Origin: Oscheius sp. JU75
Taxonomy: Eukaryota > Nematoda > Chromadorea > Rhabditida > Rhabditidae
Length of the DNA: 64,000 bases
Reading direction: 5' to 3'
Assembly: GCA_037178855.1 (NCBI GenBank)
Contig: JASJZC010000005.1
Coordinates: 186,001 to 250,000, forward strand
Part shown: positions 15,371-27,370 of the stretch, piece after piece
How the letters are laid out: each line of letters opens with the position of its first letter
Position numbering within the stretch: the first letter of the stretch is position 1
The notes under the pieces: generated by a model
What the model was told of the DNA's origin: nothing
Seen by the model: only the letters and a program-made list of their open reading frames with translations
The model's database searches: none
Position numbers and translations under genes: made by a program

Positions 15371-18300
15371 ATGATGTTCGTGGCCGTCTTCTATGCTCTC
15401 GCCGTCGTTTGTGCCATTCTCTACTATTATACGAGGTCAGTCTGAACTTTTTATGCCGGGGATTCACTCTTTTCGACCGGGATAGGCTTCCTACTGCTCC
15501 CATTTCCTTGTTCCCTGATAGCATCACTGTCTCTGTTCCATGTCTATGACTCTCTGTCCCATTGCCTCTGTCCAGTAGGTTAACTCTTCACTTTTCGGTA
15601 AAATTTGAGCCAAAATATAGGTGATATCCATGGGAAAAATGACCGATTCCCTTCCCTCCCGGTCTGTCTTCTATCCATTACATGTCTCGTTCAAACCAAT
15701 TGTCATGCCATCCTGTCCAAATGTTTCTGCCCAATGGATTCTATCATTCAGAAAGTGGATGTGGGACAAAGAGACAGGAGAAACTGCTATTTTGTCATGT
15801 GATTGTAATAATCCCATGATTTTTTCACCAAACAAATAGACTACTAGAAGCGACGAAAACTGCGTTCCTGTGACAAACTCAATCTCTATGATCCACTATC
15901 TGTGCGTCTCTCTATCTCTCTGACTTTATATAGCTCTGTCTTTCTGCTTGTTGCTCTTTCTGTCCCTCAGTCTCTCTGTCTGTCTCTCTCTCTTTTTCTG
16001 TCTATTAACTTTTTCCCGTCCCTCTATCACAGCCACCTTTAAGTACAGCGCAGAGTCTAAAAGAGAACAACTGTCTCACAACAGCGAGATCTGAATTCTT
16101 TAAGAAAACTACGATTTCAACTGGAAGGAAGAGAAGAATAGAGACCGCAAACAATGGGAAACAATATCCTTCCGAATTCTATTCAGTACAATCCCTAGAT
16201 TTCCCTAAAGGAACTGAGAAAACAACCATATCCAAAAAGACTATTCCAGATCGGCGACCGAGAAGTCGGAAGATGCCGGCTTTCGCAGCTTCCAGACCTG
16301 TTACCTGACCGTCTACATGATGGCCGTTGGTGAGTCTCTCTCAATGACCTCGGTTTGGGCAAAAGGCAGTCGGGCTGTGCACTTGGGGGCGATCTCGAGA
16401 TCGAGAAAAGATCAGGCGAAAAAAAAAGGGACTAAATGGGGAGAATGTCGTTTGGAAGAAGAGCAGGGACAAAGGGTCCGAAGCCTTGCTCATACACAAA
16501 AATTTTCGTTTTATAAACCTCTCGTTTCCTTCATTCGTTCCGCACTGTACATCTCGTTCTTACATTAACAATCCACATTTGTCTGGAAAATTGTCTGAAC
16601 ATTCAATTCTTCTGTCCGCTTGTTAGCCTCCAAACAATAGCCATCCTCCCGTCCTGTTCTCTATCTAATCCACTCATCTCCCCTTGTCCGTCTTTTTCTG
16701 TGCGAGATTTTGGGAGATTTGAAAAAGGACTAGGAAGGAGGGTTTCTGGAGAGAAAATCTAGAGGACTCTCTGTTGCTCTGTAACCTTATCTAGTATCGG
16801 AAGGAGAGAAGGCAATCGGTCATAAAGGTCTCTGAGCATACAGAGAAGATATGTCCGGCCTAGTGTTTATACACGTGGAAATTTGGAAGTCAAGAGATGC
16901 CTGTTTGGGACTTTTATGCCAGAAAGCGACGATATTGGGTCAAGGGGACGGCGGGAAAGTTTCGGGGATTAGTCAGGGGAAAGGACGAGAGGGGTATTAA
17001 AAGATAACTTTGTGTACCTGCCTCTCTTTCTGTCTGTCAATGAACCGGCAAGAGCCGTGAGCCACATAGACAGGACAATTTCAAGAGTCTGGAGACAAAT
17101 GATAGGAATAGGGAGAGGTCTGAAGTAAGAGGCAAGGCTCAAGAAAATAAAAGGTTTGAACCAGAAATATAAATCACCTGATGCAATACAACAAACAATT
17201 GACAGGAAGACAGAGAGACAGTGAGCCAAAGAGGCAGAGAGACATAGAGACTGAAGAGACAGGGTAGGTAACAGTAGGACTAGTTCTCCACATTTCTGAT
17301 CGGCAAATCCTTCTATTTTAGCCGGTGACTGGCTCCAAGGGCCCCATGTCTACGCCCTCTACGAATCCTACGGAATGTCCAAGCACCAGATCGAGATTCT
17401 CTTCATTGCCGGCTTCGGAAGCTCTCTTCTCTTCGGAACAGTTGTAGGCAGTTTTGCTGACAAGTTCGGACGAAGGAACAACTGCATTCTCTACGCCCTC
17501 CTCTACGGAGGAGCCTGCATCACCAAGCACTTTGCCTCGATGGAAATCCTCATGGTTGGACGCTTCTTGGGCGGAATTGCGACTTCGATTCTGTACTCGG
17601 CCTTCGAGAGCTGGGTTGTCTACGAGCACAACAAGCGAGGATTCTCCCCCTCTCAGCTAGGAACTCTGTTCTCCCATGCGGCTCTGGGAAACTCGCTCAT
17701 TGCCATCGTGTCCGGTGTTGCTGCCCAATTCGTGGCCGACTCTTTCGGATTTGTGTGAGTTTCGATTCTGAGAGACTGTCCACTGTTCGCTGTCTGTGTC
17801 TCTCTGTCTCCTTGTCTCTGGAAACCTGGAAATCTTTCAGAGCTCCCTTCGATCTCGCTCTTTTCGTTCTTGCCGCTATGGGCCTGGTCACGATGAGCAC
17901 ATGGACTGAGAACTACGGAAACGAGAAGGCTGCCGTTCAGGAGTCTTTTGCCAAGGCTATCGAGACTATTCGATCTGGTAAATTTTGGCAGAGAGACAGA
18001 GAGACACAGACTCAGAGAGAGATAGAGAGAGAAAGAGAGAGAGAGTGAGAGAGAAAGAACAGGGAGTCATCCAGGCGAATTCCAGACGTCAACGTGCTCT
18101 GCCTCGGTCTGGTCCAGGCCCTCTTCGAAGGTTCCATGTACACATTCGTTCTGGAATGGACTCCAGCTCTGACTCTGGCAGCTGGTGAAGGTGGAAGTAT
18201 CCCACACGGCTACATCTTTGCCGCTTTCATGGTCGCCACTATGATGGGATCCAGCTGCTTCAAGATCATCTCCAACTACTCCAGACCAGAGGACTTCATG

Positions 18301-18770
18301 AGATATGTGCTTCTCCTGGCCGCTGTCTGTCTATCGGTACCGGTAGTCGCCCCAACGAGTGGCCCATTGGTCTTTGGAGCTTTCATCCTCTTCGAGGTGG
18401 GTCTTATTATCATGTTCGGTGAGACAGAAGTAGAGAGATACAGTGACAGAGAGACGTCCGTTCCATTCAAATCTCTTACCCAGGTCTGCGTCGGTATTTT
18501 CTGGCCCTCGATGGGCTGTCTGCGCGGAGCCTATCTACCCGAAGAGACCCGTTCCACCACGATCAATCTCTTCCGCATCCCTCTGAACCTGATCGTCGTC
18601 TTCATCCTTCTCCAGGTTTCTCATCTTTTCTGTGCAAATGACCACAAAACCTTTAGAACTTCTCAATGCTGGCTATTTTCAAGTTCTGCGTCCTGTTTCT
18701 CCTGCTGGCAGCTGGAGCTCAGCACATTCTCTGCAGGTTGGTCCAGACCCAGACGTCCAAAGCAGACTAA
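15371..18770 (+). CDS. MFSD5: MFSD5-type major facilitator (molybdate-anion transporter family; 7 exons)
   Basis: Exons 15371-15435, 16250-16329, 17322-17754, 17841-17977, 18086-18396, 18484-18615 and 18657-18770 are in phase and give about 423 residues. Family marks are TCYLTVYMMAVAGDWLQGP, LFIAGFGSSLLFGTVVGSFADKFGRR cut across TM helices, HFASMEILMVGRFLGGIATS, FESWVVYEH, LFEGSMYTFVLEWTPAL, and FWPSMGCLRGAYLPEETRST, as in human MFSD5. It is a polytopic membrane protein; family members move molybdate in algae, and the animal substrate is less clear. Exon 5 ends at CTTCGAG|GTGGGT: this donor gives FILFEVCVGIFWPSMG, while the later GTGAGA would break the frame. Introns 1, 2, 4 and 5 carry CTCTCTGT or AGAGACAG arrays. 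Confidence 0.9.
15901..16015 (+). repeat. CTCTCTGT-type degenerate array
   Basis: Pyrimidine-rich tract of CTCTGTCT/CTCTCTGTCT units with interruptions, in MFSD5 intron 1. Confidence 0.7.
17985..18058 (+). repeat. AGAGACAG-type degenerate array
   Basis: GAGAGACAGAGAGACACAGA-type units fill MFSD5 intron 4. Intron 5 holds a shorter tract at 18420-18460. Confidence 0.75.
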
Positions 18771-20315
18771 CATGTCCTCATCCCTAATATTCTATGTCTG
18801 TCTGTCAACAGTCCTTTAAAAATAGTCATATTTCAGTCGAACCTCTGCCCGAGAAGATTGTTCCCTCCGAATGCCATTAGACTCTTCATATTCTCCTTGA
18901 CTCTCTCTCTCTCTCTCTCTTTCGCATAACTTCTAACAAAACAACCTCCTTCTTAATCGAGAAAATACGGGCAGCTGGTCACATTTTTTTTGAATATCCC
19001 CCTTTCCCTGTGGTGTAAATTGTGAGATGAAATGAATGTTTGTACAGTTTTTCTAGGAAAAGTGCCTTTTGTAATGTTAGTAGTATTTTCTTTTCCAGAT
19101 CGGCTTTAAACAAGAACTGTAACTTGTCTCTCTGTCTAAGCAGGGCAAGGTAGACTATCGACTGTTAAAGGATAAATATTAAGTTTTAGAGAAAAACAAG
19201 TAGCAGGACCGATTTCAGCGCCCACGAAACTGGCCTCCATTAAAATGTGTAAAATGAGCTAGACAGACCTGTGGGAGACAAAGACAGAGCCAGAGTAATA
19301 GAGAGACAGAGATAGAGAGACGGTATGTTTTTTTTATGCGCCCAACACTATTCGGAGCTGAAACATCGGCAAATTTTTGTCCCCGGTGGATATCCATCGG
19401 TATAGAAAATCCCCTCTGCCACATTGTAATTCGAGAAGTAGTCGACCGGCTGCCTTCGGAACTAGGGTCGAGTGACCAAAGAGAGTTACAGAATATTACT
19501 TACTAACAGCACAAAGGTAAGCAACCGCAGCGGGAGCGACCTCAAACAGATCTTTTACCCTCGGGAGAATACTACAACCCGGAGCGGGTAGGACCAACCT
19601 GAATACAAGAACTCTAACGTGGGCACGGGTGCGACACATTGCTCAATCTACGTCTAGTTACTACAACAATCAATGGCCTTCTCAACCCATAGGTACTCTT
19701 GATCTGATATCATCAGCTACGATGCTGTGACATCCGACGTCCAACGGTTCAACTACACTACCGGGTCCATCAGCGCTGCGATCGACTTCCTTTCTCATTA
19801 GGTCGAGTTCCTCCTCGTCTTATCCAGCACCCGGTTCCCAGCAGATTTACTATCGACAGCTTTCCAGGCGTTTTAACTGCGATCAGAATACGAGTAACCT
19901 GAGCCTTAATGTGTCATACTTGCTCTCGTCTGTACATGTGGAAATTTAAAAGGTTCAGGGAAAGAAGATGAGTGTATCTGCTTCTGCCGAACAATATTTG
20001 GAGGAGGCGTCCTTCGTTTTCTATTGATCCAGTATCTTTTTGTCGTGTCCCCGAAACAAAGTTGGAGAAGGAATCTCTCATTTATAGACAACATACTGCA
20101 AACACACTCGTAATGGATCAGAACACGGGGGGAAGAGGGCTACTCGGAAATTACGCTCACAAAGAGGTCTTAGAGGGAATACGTAAAAAATAAAGGAACG
20201 AGAATCTAGACGCTGGGGGGAAGAGGGGGAGGAGGGAAGAGAAATGAGATAGAGGAAGCAAATTACACAAATTGGCAGAAAACTATTTGAAAAAGTGAGA
20301 GGGACAGACACACCA
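18771..20315. other. Convergent spacer between MFSD5 and CSE1L
   Basis: Contains both 3' UTRs, a pure CT run at about 18900-18922 and a short AGAGACAG tract near 19270-19320. No gene is recognisable. The ORF around 19215-19424 on minus lacks splice or family support. Confidence 0.5.
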
Positions 20316-23300
20316 CTAGAAGTATTGTCGTAGTCGATGGACGTCCTCGGTCAACAGACAGTTGAGGTAGCTTGAATCTTGATGCGGGGCCGTATGGAGA
20401 AGCGCCTGGGCCAGAACCGCTGAACATTAGGATTATTTTGAATGAAACATCTGCTTGTGGCCTATACCCTAATTTCAATGGCAGTTTAAAAGACTGGCTC
20501 CTCCCGCCAAAAGGTTCCGGTCACGCATTTCCAAAGGCGCGAGTTATTTGAGTTTTCGCCATAGTAGCCTATTTGCGGTCACTTTTTCGTTTTTTTTTGA
20601 CATTTCCATTAGGTTTAGTGACCAAGAAAACTTACTTGACAACAAATTTAACACAAAAAAAAACTGAGAGGAACACGTTGAAAAATGAAAATTATGCTCT
20701 ACCAACCTGTTTCGACAAATTTTAGCGCATTTATGACAGACTTCTTCTTCAAAAATGTTGTCAACTAGGTTTCTGGGCCTCTGAATTTGATGGCGAGCTC
20801 AAAATAAAGATTTAAAAAATAGCAAAACTCGAATAACTCGCGCCAAATTTTGAAAATGCGACGGGAGCCGTTTGGCGGGAAGATCCGTTAATCTGCCGAC
20901 GTTTTAAATGGACTATAAGAAGCGCCATCTCAAACTAAACGACCCATGTTCGATCCCCGCAGGTGACAAACTTTTTCAGTCAACCATTTACAGAAGGAAG
21001 GTGTCCAAGATCAGTGCTTGACAGTTTGCAAGAATCTTTGCCCTAAAGGGGCCTTTCTTTGAATAAGAACAAACCTTTGTAACTAGAGACTTCTGGGGCA
21101 AGCAGTTCGGCCTTGGGCGCGTAGCTGAGTCGACAGTAGGGATTGGTGAATTCGCCCTCGGCGTTGTACATGCTGGCCTGTTCTTCTTCGGGCGTCATCG
21201 TGTGTCGGTCACTGGCGCTGACGGACTCGACCAGCTCCACCAGACAGTGGGCAAGATCACCGTATTGGCTTCTGAAAATAATGGTGTTTAGGAGGAAAGC
21301 TGACGCGTTTGTGCCTTTTCAGACAAGTTGAGAACTTCTCTCAATGACTGAATGGTTAGTCAAAAGGCTGAAATCCCCTTTATTAAGCCTTCTTAAGTTT
21401 TTCGTGGTCGAATGAGAATGAGACAAGACAAACAGTTCAGAGAATTTCTTTTACGCTTCTAGTTTTCAAAATTTAATGGGACAGTAACATTGTCGATAAA
21501 CAGCCCGCTTTTTGTAGAAGCCGGTCTCGCCACGAATTGCTCTCAAAAATCCTGATTTGCAATTTTTGGTGTTTTACACTCATTTTGTGTTTCTGTTGAA
21601 TCGATTCAGAGTTAAGTTCTGCCCTAGAATCGCCTGCTGCTTTTATAGAAAAAGTACCGAGAGAACATGGAGAAAACTTTTACCTTGTGGGATCAATCAC
21701 TCCATGTCTCCGTAATTTTTTTTCTGGCAAAGTAGACTATTCTACGACAGAATTTGGTGGCGAATCGAGTAAACATACTTGAAATTCAAAAAAATCAATC
21801 TAAAGCACAGAAAAATGCAAATCAAACATATTCGGGGAAGTTCGTAGCGTGACCCGGCTGCTAAAAAAACGCGCCATTTACGCGCAATGTTCGTGTTCCT
21901 TTAAAGAGCATAAAGTAGTAACTAACCCCAACTGAGCTGGGCTCTCCGCGATGACCTTGGCAAATCCGATGACGATGGTTCTCTTGTCCGTTGCCGTGGC
22001 CATATTCTTTAGATTATCGCGGAATGCCGCCAAGACCACGCGGTCCATCACCATTGAGAAGATGTTGGCCTGGATCGAGGCCAGAGCCTAGGAATGTTCC
22101 ATGTTTTTGATAAAATATAAAAATAAGCAAAAAACCTTGACAAGTTGGTCGGCGCCACGCACGATGGCCCATCTGGCAATGTAGACGACAAACTGCTTGA
22201 CGAAGAGCGGCGTCTTGGCCGACTGAATGCGCTGGAACATGTGGTTCCAGATCAGTTTCACCGGATCCTCGATTCCTTGGATTTTCTGCAAAATAGCACT
22301 TTTTGGAGCTAAAAAGTGGCATAATTACCTCAAGGACGGGAATCAGTGCCCCGGCGAGCTGGAATCCATACTTGTCGAGGCTCTTGTTGCCAATCAGACG
22401 GACGTATTGCTGGAAGACGAGGCTGGCATGCTCGGAGAGGACCAGCTCTGGAGTGTGCTTCAAGTAGACCTGGAAGAGACGTCTTCGAAGAGGAAAAGGC
22501 ATAAAAAGTACCTCTAGAACCGAGAGAGCCGCCGGGACGTTGGCCGTCCTCTTCCAAAGATCGGCACTGAGCAGGAAGGGCACGAAGCTGGTGAAGTGGC
22601 TCGAGATGTTGCCGCGTACGATCGCTGCCGAGAGAAGGACTCCTGTGACCTGAAGTTCATGAGTTTTAGGCGCCACTTTTGAAACAGGAATTTTTACTTT
22701 GTCAAATATTATTTTGGGTAACTTTTTTGAGCTGAGAATGATTTAAGCAATCATATTTTGGGGATTCCGGTCTTCAAACAATCTAAAATAGGGCCCGTAA
22801 TTTTATCTAGAAAAGAATTCTGGATAAAGTCAGATCACTGTAGTCATTGTTCTGGATATATTTGCAGTATAACCTCCAAAAAAAATTTGGTGCTAATCAA
22901 CTTTTGGGGGCCCCCAAATTTTTTCATCTTCTACTGTCCTTTAAAATCGACTCAAAACTCTTTTTCTCTCTAAACACCTTTAGACACTTCCGATGAGAAA
23001 GGCACAGGTAATCTGCTGTAGCAATATCAAGTCTGGGGAAATGGATCTACTCATTTAGTGTGAAACAGTATGCACTCCATCCAACTCGCACATGGTCAAA
23101 TGGAGTCTGATTGACTAGTACCAGAAATTTTTCTGGAAAAAGTCACGGCTCCCTAAAATAAGAGGGTGTGGCCTCAAAGCTGTCTAAATATGGTGATTGT
23201 GGCCTCTCAAAGTTACAGCCCTTCGTAGTTTCAATAAAATAGTTGGGGTATTGCTAATAATACAATGTAAGAGGCGCCATGAACCAGATGACTCGGGTTC

Positions 23301-26300
23301 GGTCCCTGTGGGTGACAATCTTTTTCAGAAAATCATTTTGAGCAACAAAAGACATGGGAGCACTGTGCAAACTTTTCCAGAAAAATATCCTTCTGGAAAC
23401 CGTGACTTTATCCAGAAAAAAAACCAGCATAAATTACGGGTCCGATTTATAGCCTTGTTCCCTCAAAAAGTGTTCAAGAAAACCGACCTGTAGAGCATAG
23501 GGAATAAGATCCTGGTTGTCGCTGCTGAGAATCACAGCCACCAAGGGCATGAGCTGCTCGTCTAGTCCGCTGAATCCCTCCAACTTGGCCGTCTTCTGCA
23601 CGAGGAGACAGATCGACTCGAAGAGGAAATGCGTGTGAACTGGATCCGCCGGCGTCTTGGTGCTGGCCTCGACGAGCTGCGCCAGCTCGCTGGCAATGTC
23701 TCCACCATGCCTCGCCGTGTTCTCGTCCAGAATGGCTATCACGCGTAGGATGGCCTTCATTAGATAGGGCGTGTGCTGAGCTTTTGGGTCCTTCTTAAAG
23801 CCCGCCACAAGATTCTGCAGCAGTTGGGCCACGTCGACGCACTGGGCCGTGAGCAGAGGACCCGCGTTGTCCGCTGTCTTCATCAGAAGAAGCTTCTCGA
23901 TGCAGTAGGCACTGTACTTGTGGAGAATCTACAAAATGGAGATTTTTTTTTACAAGAAAACAAGCTAGGATGATGGTATGTTGAGGGCAAAGAATTAGTA
24001 AGCAATTCTGTTTTTTGTAGTATGAGTTTGCTATTCTGTGTCGCCTATTCGAGACAAATACAAGCTTCGCCGCCCTTTCAGACAGACACCCGAAAAGCTT
24101 AGACAGAATCTAACTCAAGTTGCTACGATTCGTAGCCTAACCGGGCGGCGCCCCTGTGACCCACGGAGCAAGACCGTGTGCTAACGTACCGTATACCCGA
24201 AAGACGAAAGTGCGGCATTTACTTTTTTTTTACGCACCAACTTGTAAACATAGGTGTCGATACGCAGCCATTTTCGAGAAGCACTTCCGTGTCGACGCCT
24301 ATGCTGAGGAGTTCGTGCGCAAATTGCCGCACTTTCGACTTTCGGGTATACGGTACCTTATCACATCCCTACGACGGACCAACGGTCAGACGTTTTAGAG
24401 TAAGAGAGATCAACAACGTACCGCCTTGTCAGCCAAGAGCAGCTGTCCACAGAAGTTGACCGTCTCTACGAGCATCTCGGGCTGCAGCTGCCCACGGAAA
24501 GTGACAGCAAACTTGAGCGCGTCGGCCTTGAGCATCGGGAACTCGTTGAGTGGATGGGACAGATGCACGCGCACTTGGTTCCTGTAGAAGTCGCAGACAT
24601 CGATCTGAGTTGAATCTATTAGAAAAGAGGAAATATAAGACTAACAAAGCTGTTTGTGCTCGTGGCACCTTCCTTGGCCGTCTCCGTCCTAGAGCAGATG
24701 GCATTCACCAGCGAATAGAGCACGTCGATGCTCTTCCAGTCTCCACTGCTCACAAGCTGGCCGAGAACCTGGAAAATTCAGAGATTTACTGATCGTAGGC
24801 GACTTTCCAGACTCTGGAACCACTTTTACTGAGCGAAACATGGACGCTTTCCGAAAGACCGAAAGAGGCGAAACAGCCTGGAACTCACACGAGTGAGGAG
24901 TACTGTGAGCTTCTCGGAGAATCGGCGATAGAGGGAGCGGACGAGGTCGACAGCTCCGCGTCTCCTGGTCCCAATGTTGCTGCCCTGAAGATCTTGGGTC
25001 AGGTACTCGACGGCGTCGTCCTCCCAGAGATCGATGTCGACCTCGCGAAGACGCAGGGCCCGAATGCAAATGTTTTCTGAATTTCCCGGCAATTTTGACC
25101 ATATCAAAAAGCTGAAACCTGTAATCTTCTCGAGAACCTCGTCGTTGAACAGCTCGGCGTACTGTACTTTCGCGGCGATCGAGGAGATGAACTCGAGGGC
25201 CGAGCAGATCATTTGATCGTTTCTGAAAGAAGGGAATTTAGTTAGCAATGTTAGGCACCGGGCCGATTGCGCCCTGCAACTCCGACCGAAACCATGTTCG
25301 TAACAGATATCACCCATTTAGGGACCAAGGCTGCATTTTTTCAGCTTTGCAGTATTCTACAAAGTTACAGAGCAGAAAAAATGCTAAAATTTTGCCGAAT
25401 ATCGTAAAATGAAAGAAGCGCAAACTTGACCCCGAACTGGCTAACTTCTGTTGCGCACACTAGGCGCTGAAAAACGGTTTCGGCTATACTTGGGCACTTG
25501 AGTCAAAGGTGCAAAGTTAATGCAGCGTTTAGGAAATCAACCTTATACACCCTTGGCGTCGTTTTTGTCCACGGTAGATAAGATCCAAATCAATCTCCAA
25601 CGAAAAAAACGCCAGGGGAGTATATGGTACGTTTAAGATAAACGCTCTGACTCGACTCGATACAAGCTCTTTTTCTCGAACTGAGCTGGCACACCAGTGC
25701 CCGGGACAGATGAATAGAGAGAAAAACCCACTTTGTGTCATCGTTGGTCTCGACCAGTGTCTTCCAGGCCGCGTTGAGACAGCCTTGGATGAAGGGACTG
25801 AACTCTTCCTCGTAGCGTTGCGCGTACAGCGTGCATATGTCGAAGATTTCGGCCTTGATCTGCTCGGCATGGCTTGTGTGCTCGCTCGTCTGGGCGCCGT
25901 CAATCAGGACCTGGAAGCCTTCGGCCCACGTCTTCAGATTGTCCTCAAAGTATTCCGGCAGGTCTTGGCTGCTAAGAGAGTGGAAGATTTTCACCGCGGC
26001 TAGGGTACAGTCGCCCCACACTCGACGCATGTTCTGATCCGTGGACTTCATGACCTCGCCTGTGGACTGGACGAGCTTCGCGTAGAATTTGGTCAGAGGT
26101 TCTTGAACCTGAAAATGGGGGAATTTATAGGGTGAATGGGGTGTTGAAAACGAGTTTTTGTCCTCTCAAAAATCGCACGTTTTTAAAGTTTTGGGAACTC
26201 CTATAGCATAAAAAATAGCTCCAAAGGGCTTGATACGCTACAATCAGGGGTCAGCTGGATCTCTGCAAGCAAAAACTTTTTCGCGACGCTTATCCTTACC

Positions 26301-27370
26301 CAGAGGACCCCCACTTGTTTATCACGCGATTTGCGCATCTCCTCGAGTATTTCGAACATTTTTGGGTTGTACATACATAAGGGTGTCCCTATTGTTTTTC
26401 CATGGTCTGAGCAACCCCACTTTCGGTCGATTTAGCTGGTGGCAGAAATGCGTTGACCACTGGCTATAAAGCATCCGTTTTGCCCAGTCAGAAGGTTAGA
26501 CATTAGGAAGGCATGAACTTGTCTTCCCAGAATTCGGTGATCAAAAAAAAGTCTTTTGAGGGAGAAACAACAACAGAGAGAGAGAGAGAGATAAAAAAAT
26601 AATGACCAAGACTAGTGAATGCCTGATATAAGGGCTGAGGCTCTGTTAAAGGCTCAAGTAACTTCTGTAGGTCGAGAAGAAAGACTCATGCCCACCGTCA
26701 AGAGGACACGCTTCAGCTCCGTCCAGAGCTCGGTCGACTTGCTCTCGTAGCGGAACTTCTTGAAGATCTCGTCGAGGGTGTGTAGAGCGAGCTCGATGTG
26801 TTCCATGGAGTCGGTGGATAGCACGTTGGCCAGACTGGGCACTAGATTCGGCCACTTTTCCGGGAAATCTTTCTGAAAAAAAAGGACTTTCCAATGATAA
26901 AGAGGAAGCTGACGAACCTTGGCAATGTGAAAAATGGCGTCCGAGAGCTGACTGCCGCCTTTGCCCTTGCGGAAGAGGGCCTCCACGATACTCTGACGGA
27001 TTTCTTCTTCAAGCTCGGGGCTGAGCTGAATGTCGGCGGCCTCGTCCTGAAATTTTGGGCTGATTGGTCGCGTTTATGCTGGCAAAAATAATAGCAAAAT
27101 GGCTGCAAAAACTGACCCAATTCTTCTTGCAGATATTTTTCAACGTGACGCCGGCAATCCTGGACAGATTCGAGGCGCGGTCGTCAACCTCGTTCGACGA
27201 GGCCAGATTCATCAGAATTCGGATAAACTCTGCAGAAAAGAAATGGGGGGAAGAGTGCAAAAAATACCTGGTTGTGTCTGGATTTCCTGGATTTTGGCCT
27301 CGGCTGCCCGACGCACTGACCCGTCGACGGCGATCGTCGACTCCAGGATCGTGTAGATTTCCTCCATCAT
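20316..27370 (-). CDS. CSE1L: Exportin-2 / CSE1L, importin-alpha re-exporter (16 exons, complete)
   Basis: Exons 27370-27268, 27229-27117, 27046-26918, 26872-26696, 26108-25732, 25222-25119, 25076-24889, 24768-24646, 24604-24422, 23928-23488, 22649-22512, 22469-22329, 22285-22136, 22087-21927, 21271-21075 and 20419-20316 are all in phase, 942 residues (human 971). Landmarks are LKNICKKNW, FPEKWPNLVPSL, STELWTELKRVLL, DLPEYFEDN, GTRRRGAVDLVRSLYRRF, HPLNEFPMLKADALKF, HTHFLFESICLLV, DLIPYALQ, WKRTANVPAALSVL, and AQALLHTAP near the end. HEAT-repeat exportins of this type carry importin-alpha back to the cytoplasm with RanGTP. A stop codon lies in frame just upstream of MM, fixing the start. Introns carry several repeats (tRNA-like, MITE, hairpin repeat) but only one short GA microsatellite near 26575. 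Confidence 0.96.
20920..20980 (+). repeat. tRNA-like repeat, GGCGCCAT family, copy 2
   Basis: AGCGCCATCT, then CATGTTCGATCCCCGCAGG (B box) and TGACAAAC, aligned with the copies at 1133 and 23271. In the last CSE1L intron. Confidence 0.55.
23271..23328 (+). repeat. tRNA-like repeat, GGCGCCAT family, copy 3
   Basis: GAGGCGCCATGAACCAGATG, then ACTCGGGTTCGGTCCC (B box) and GTGGGTGACAATC. In a CSE1L intron; the best preserved copy with those at 1133 and 20920. Confidence 0.6.
24187..24355. mobile_element. MITE with ACCGTATACCCGAAAG termini, copy 1
   Basis: Ends are TACCGTATACCCGAAAG and its reverse complement CTTTCGGGTATACGGTA. Arms continue as imperfect inverted repeats (GAAAGTGCGGCA, then GTGTCGATACG/CGTGTCGACGCC) so most of the ~169 bases can fold. 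Terminal TA dinucleotides would fit a Tc1/mariner-type TA target site. In the CSE1L intron between exons 9 and 10. A second copy is at 48562. Confidence 0.8.
25320..25440 (+). repeat. GTTCTACAAAGTTGTAG-family repeat
   Basis: GTATTCTACAAAGTTACAG and, about 50 bases on, TTGCCGAATATCG, as in the other copies. In a CSE1L intron. Confidence 0.5.
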
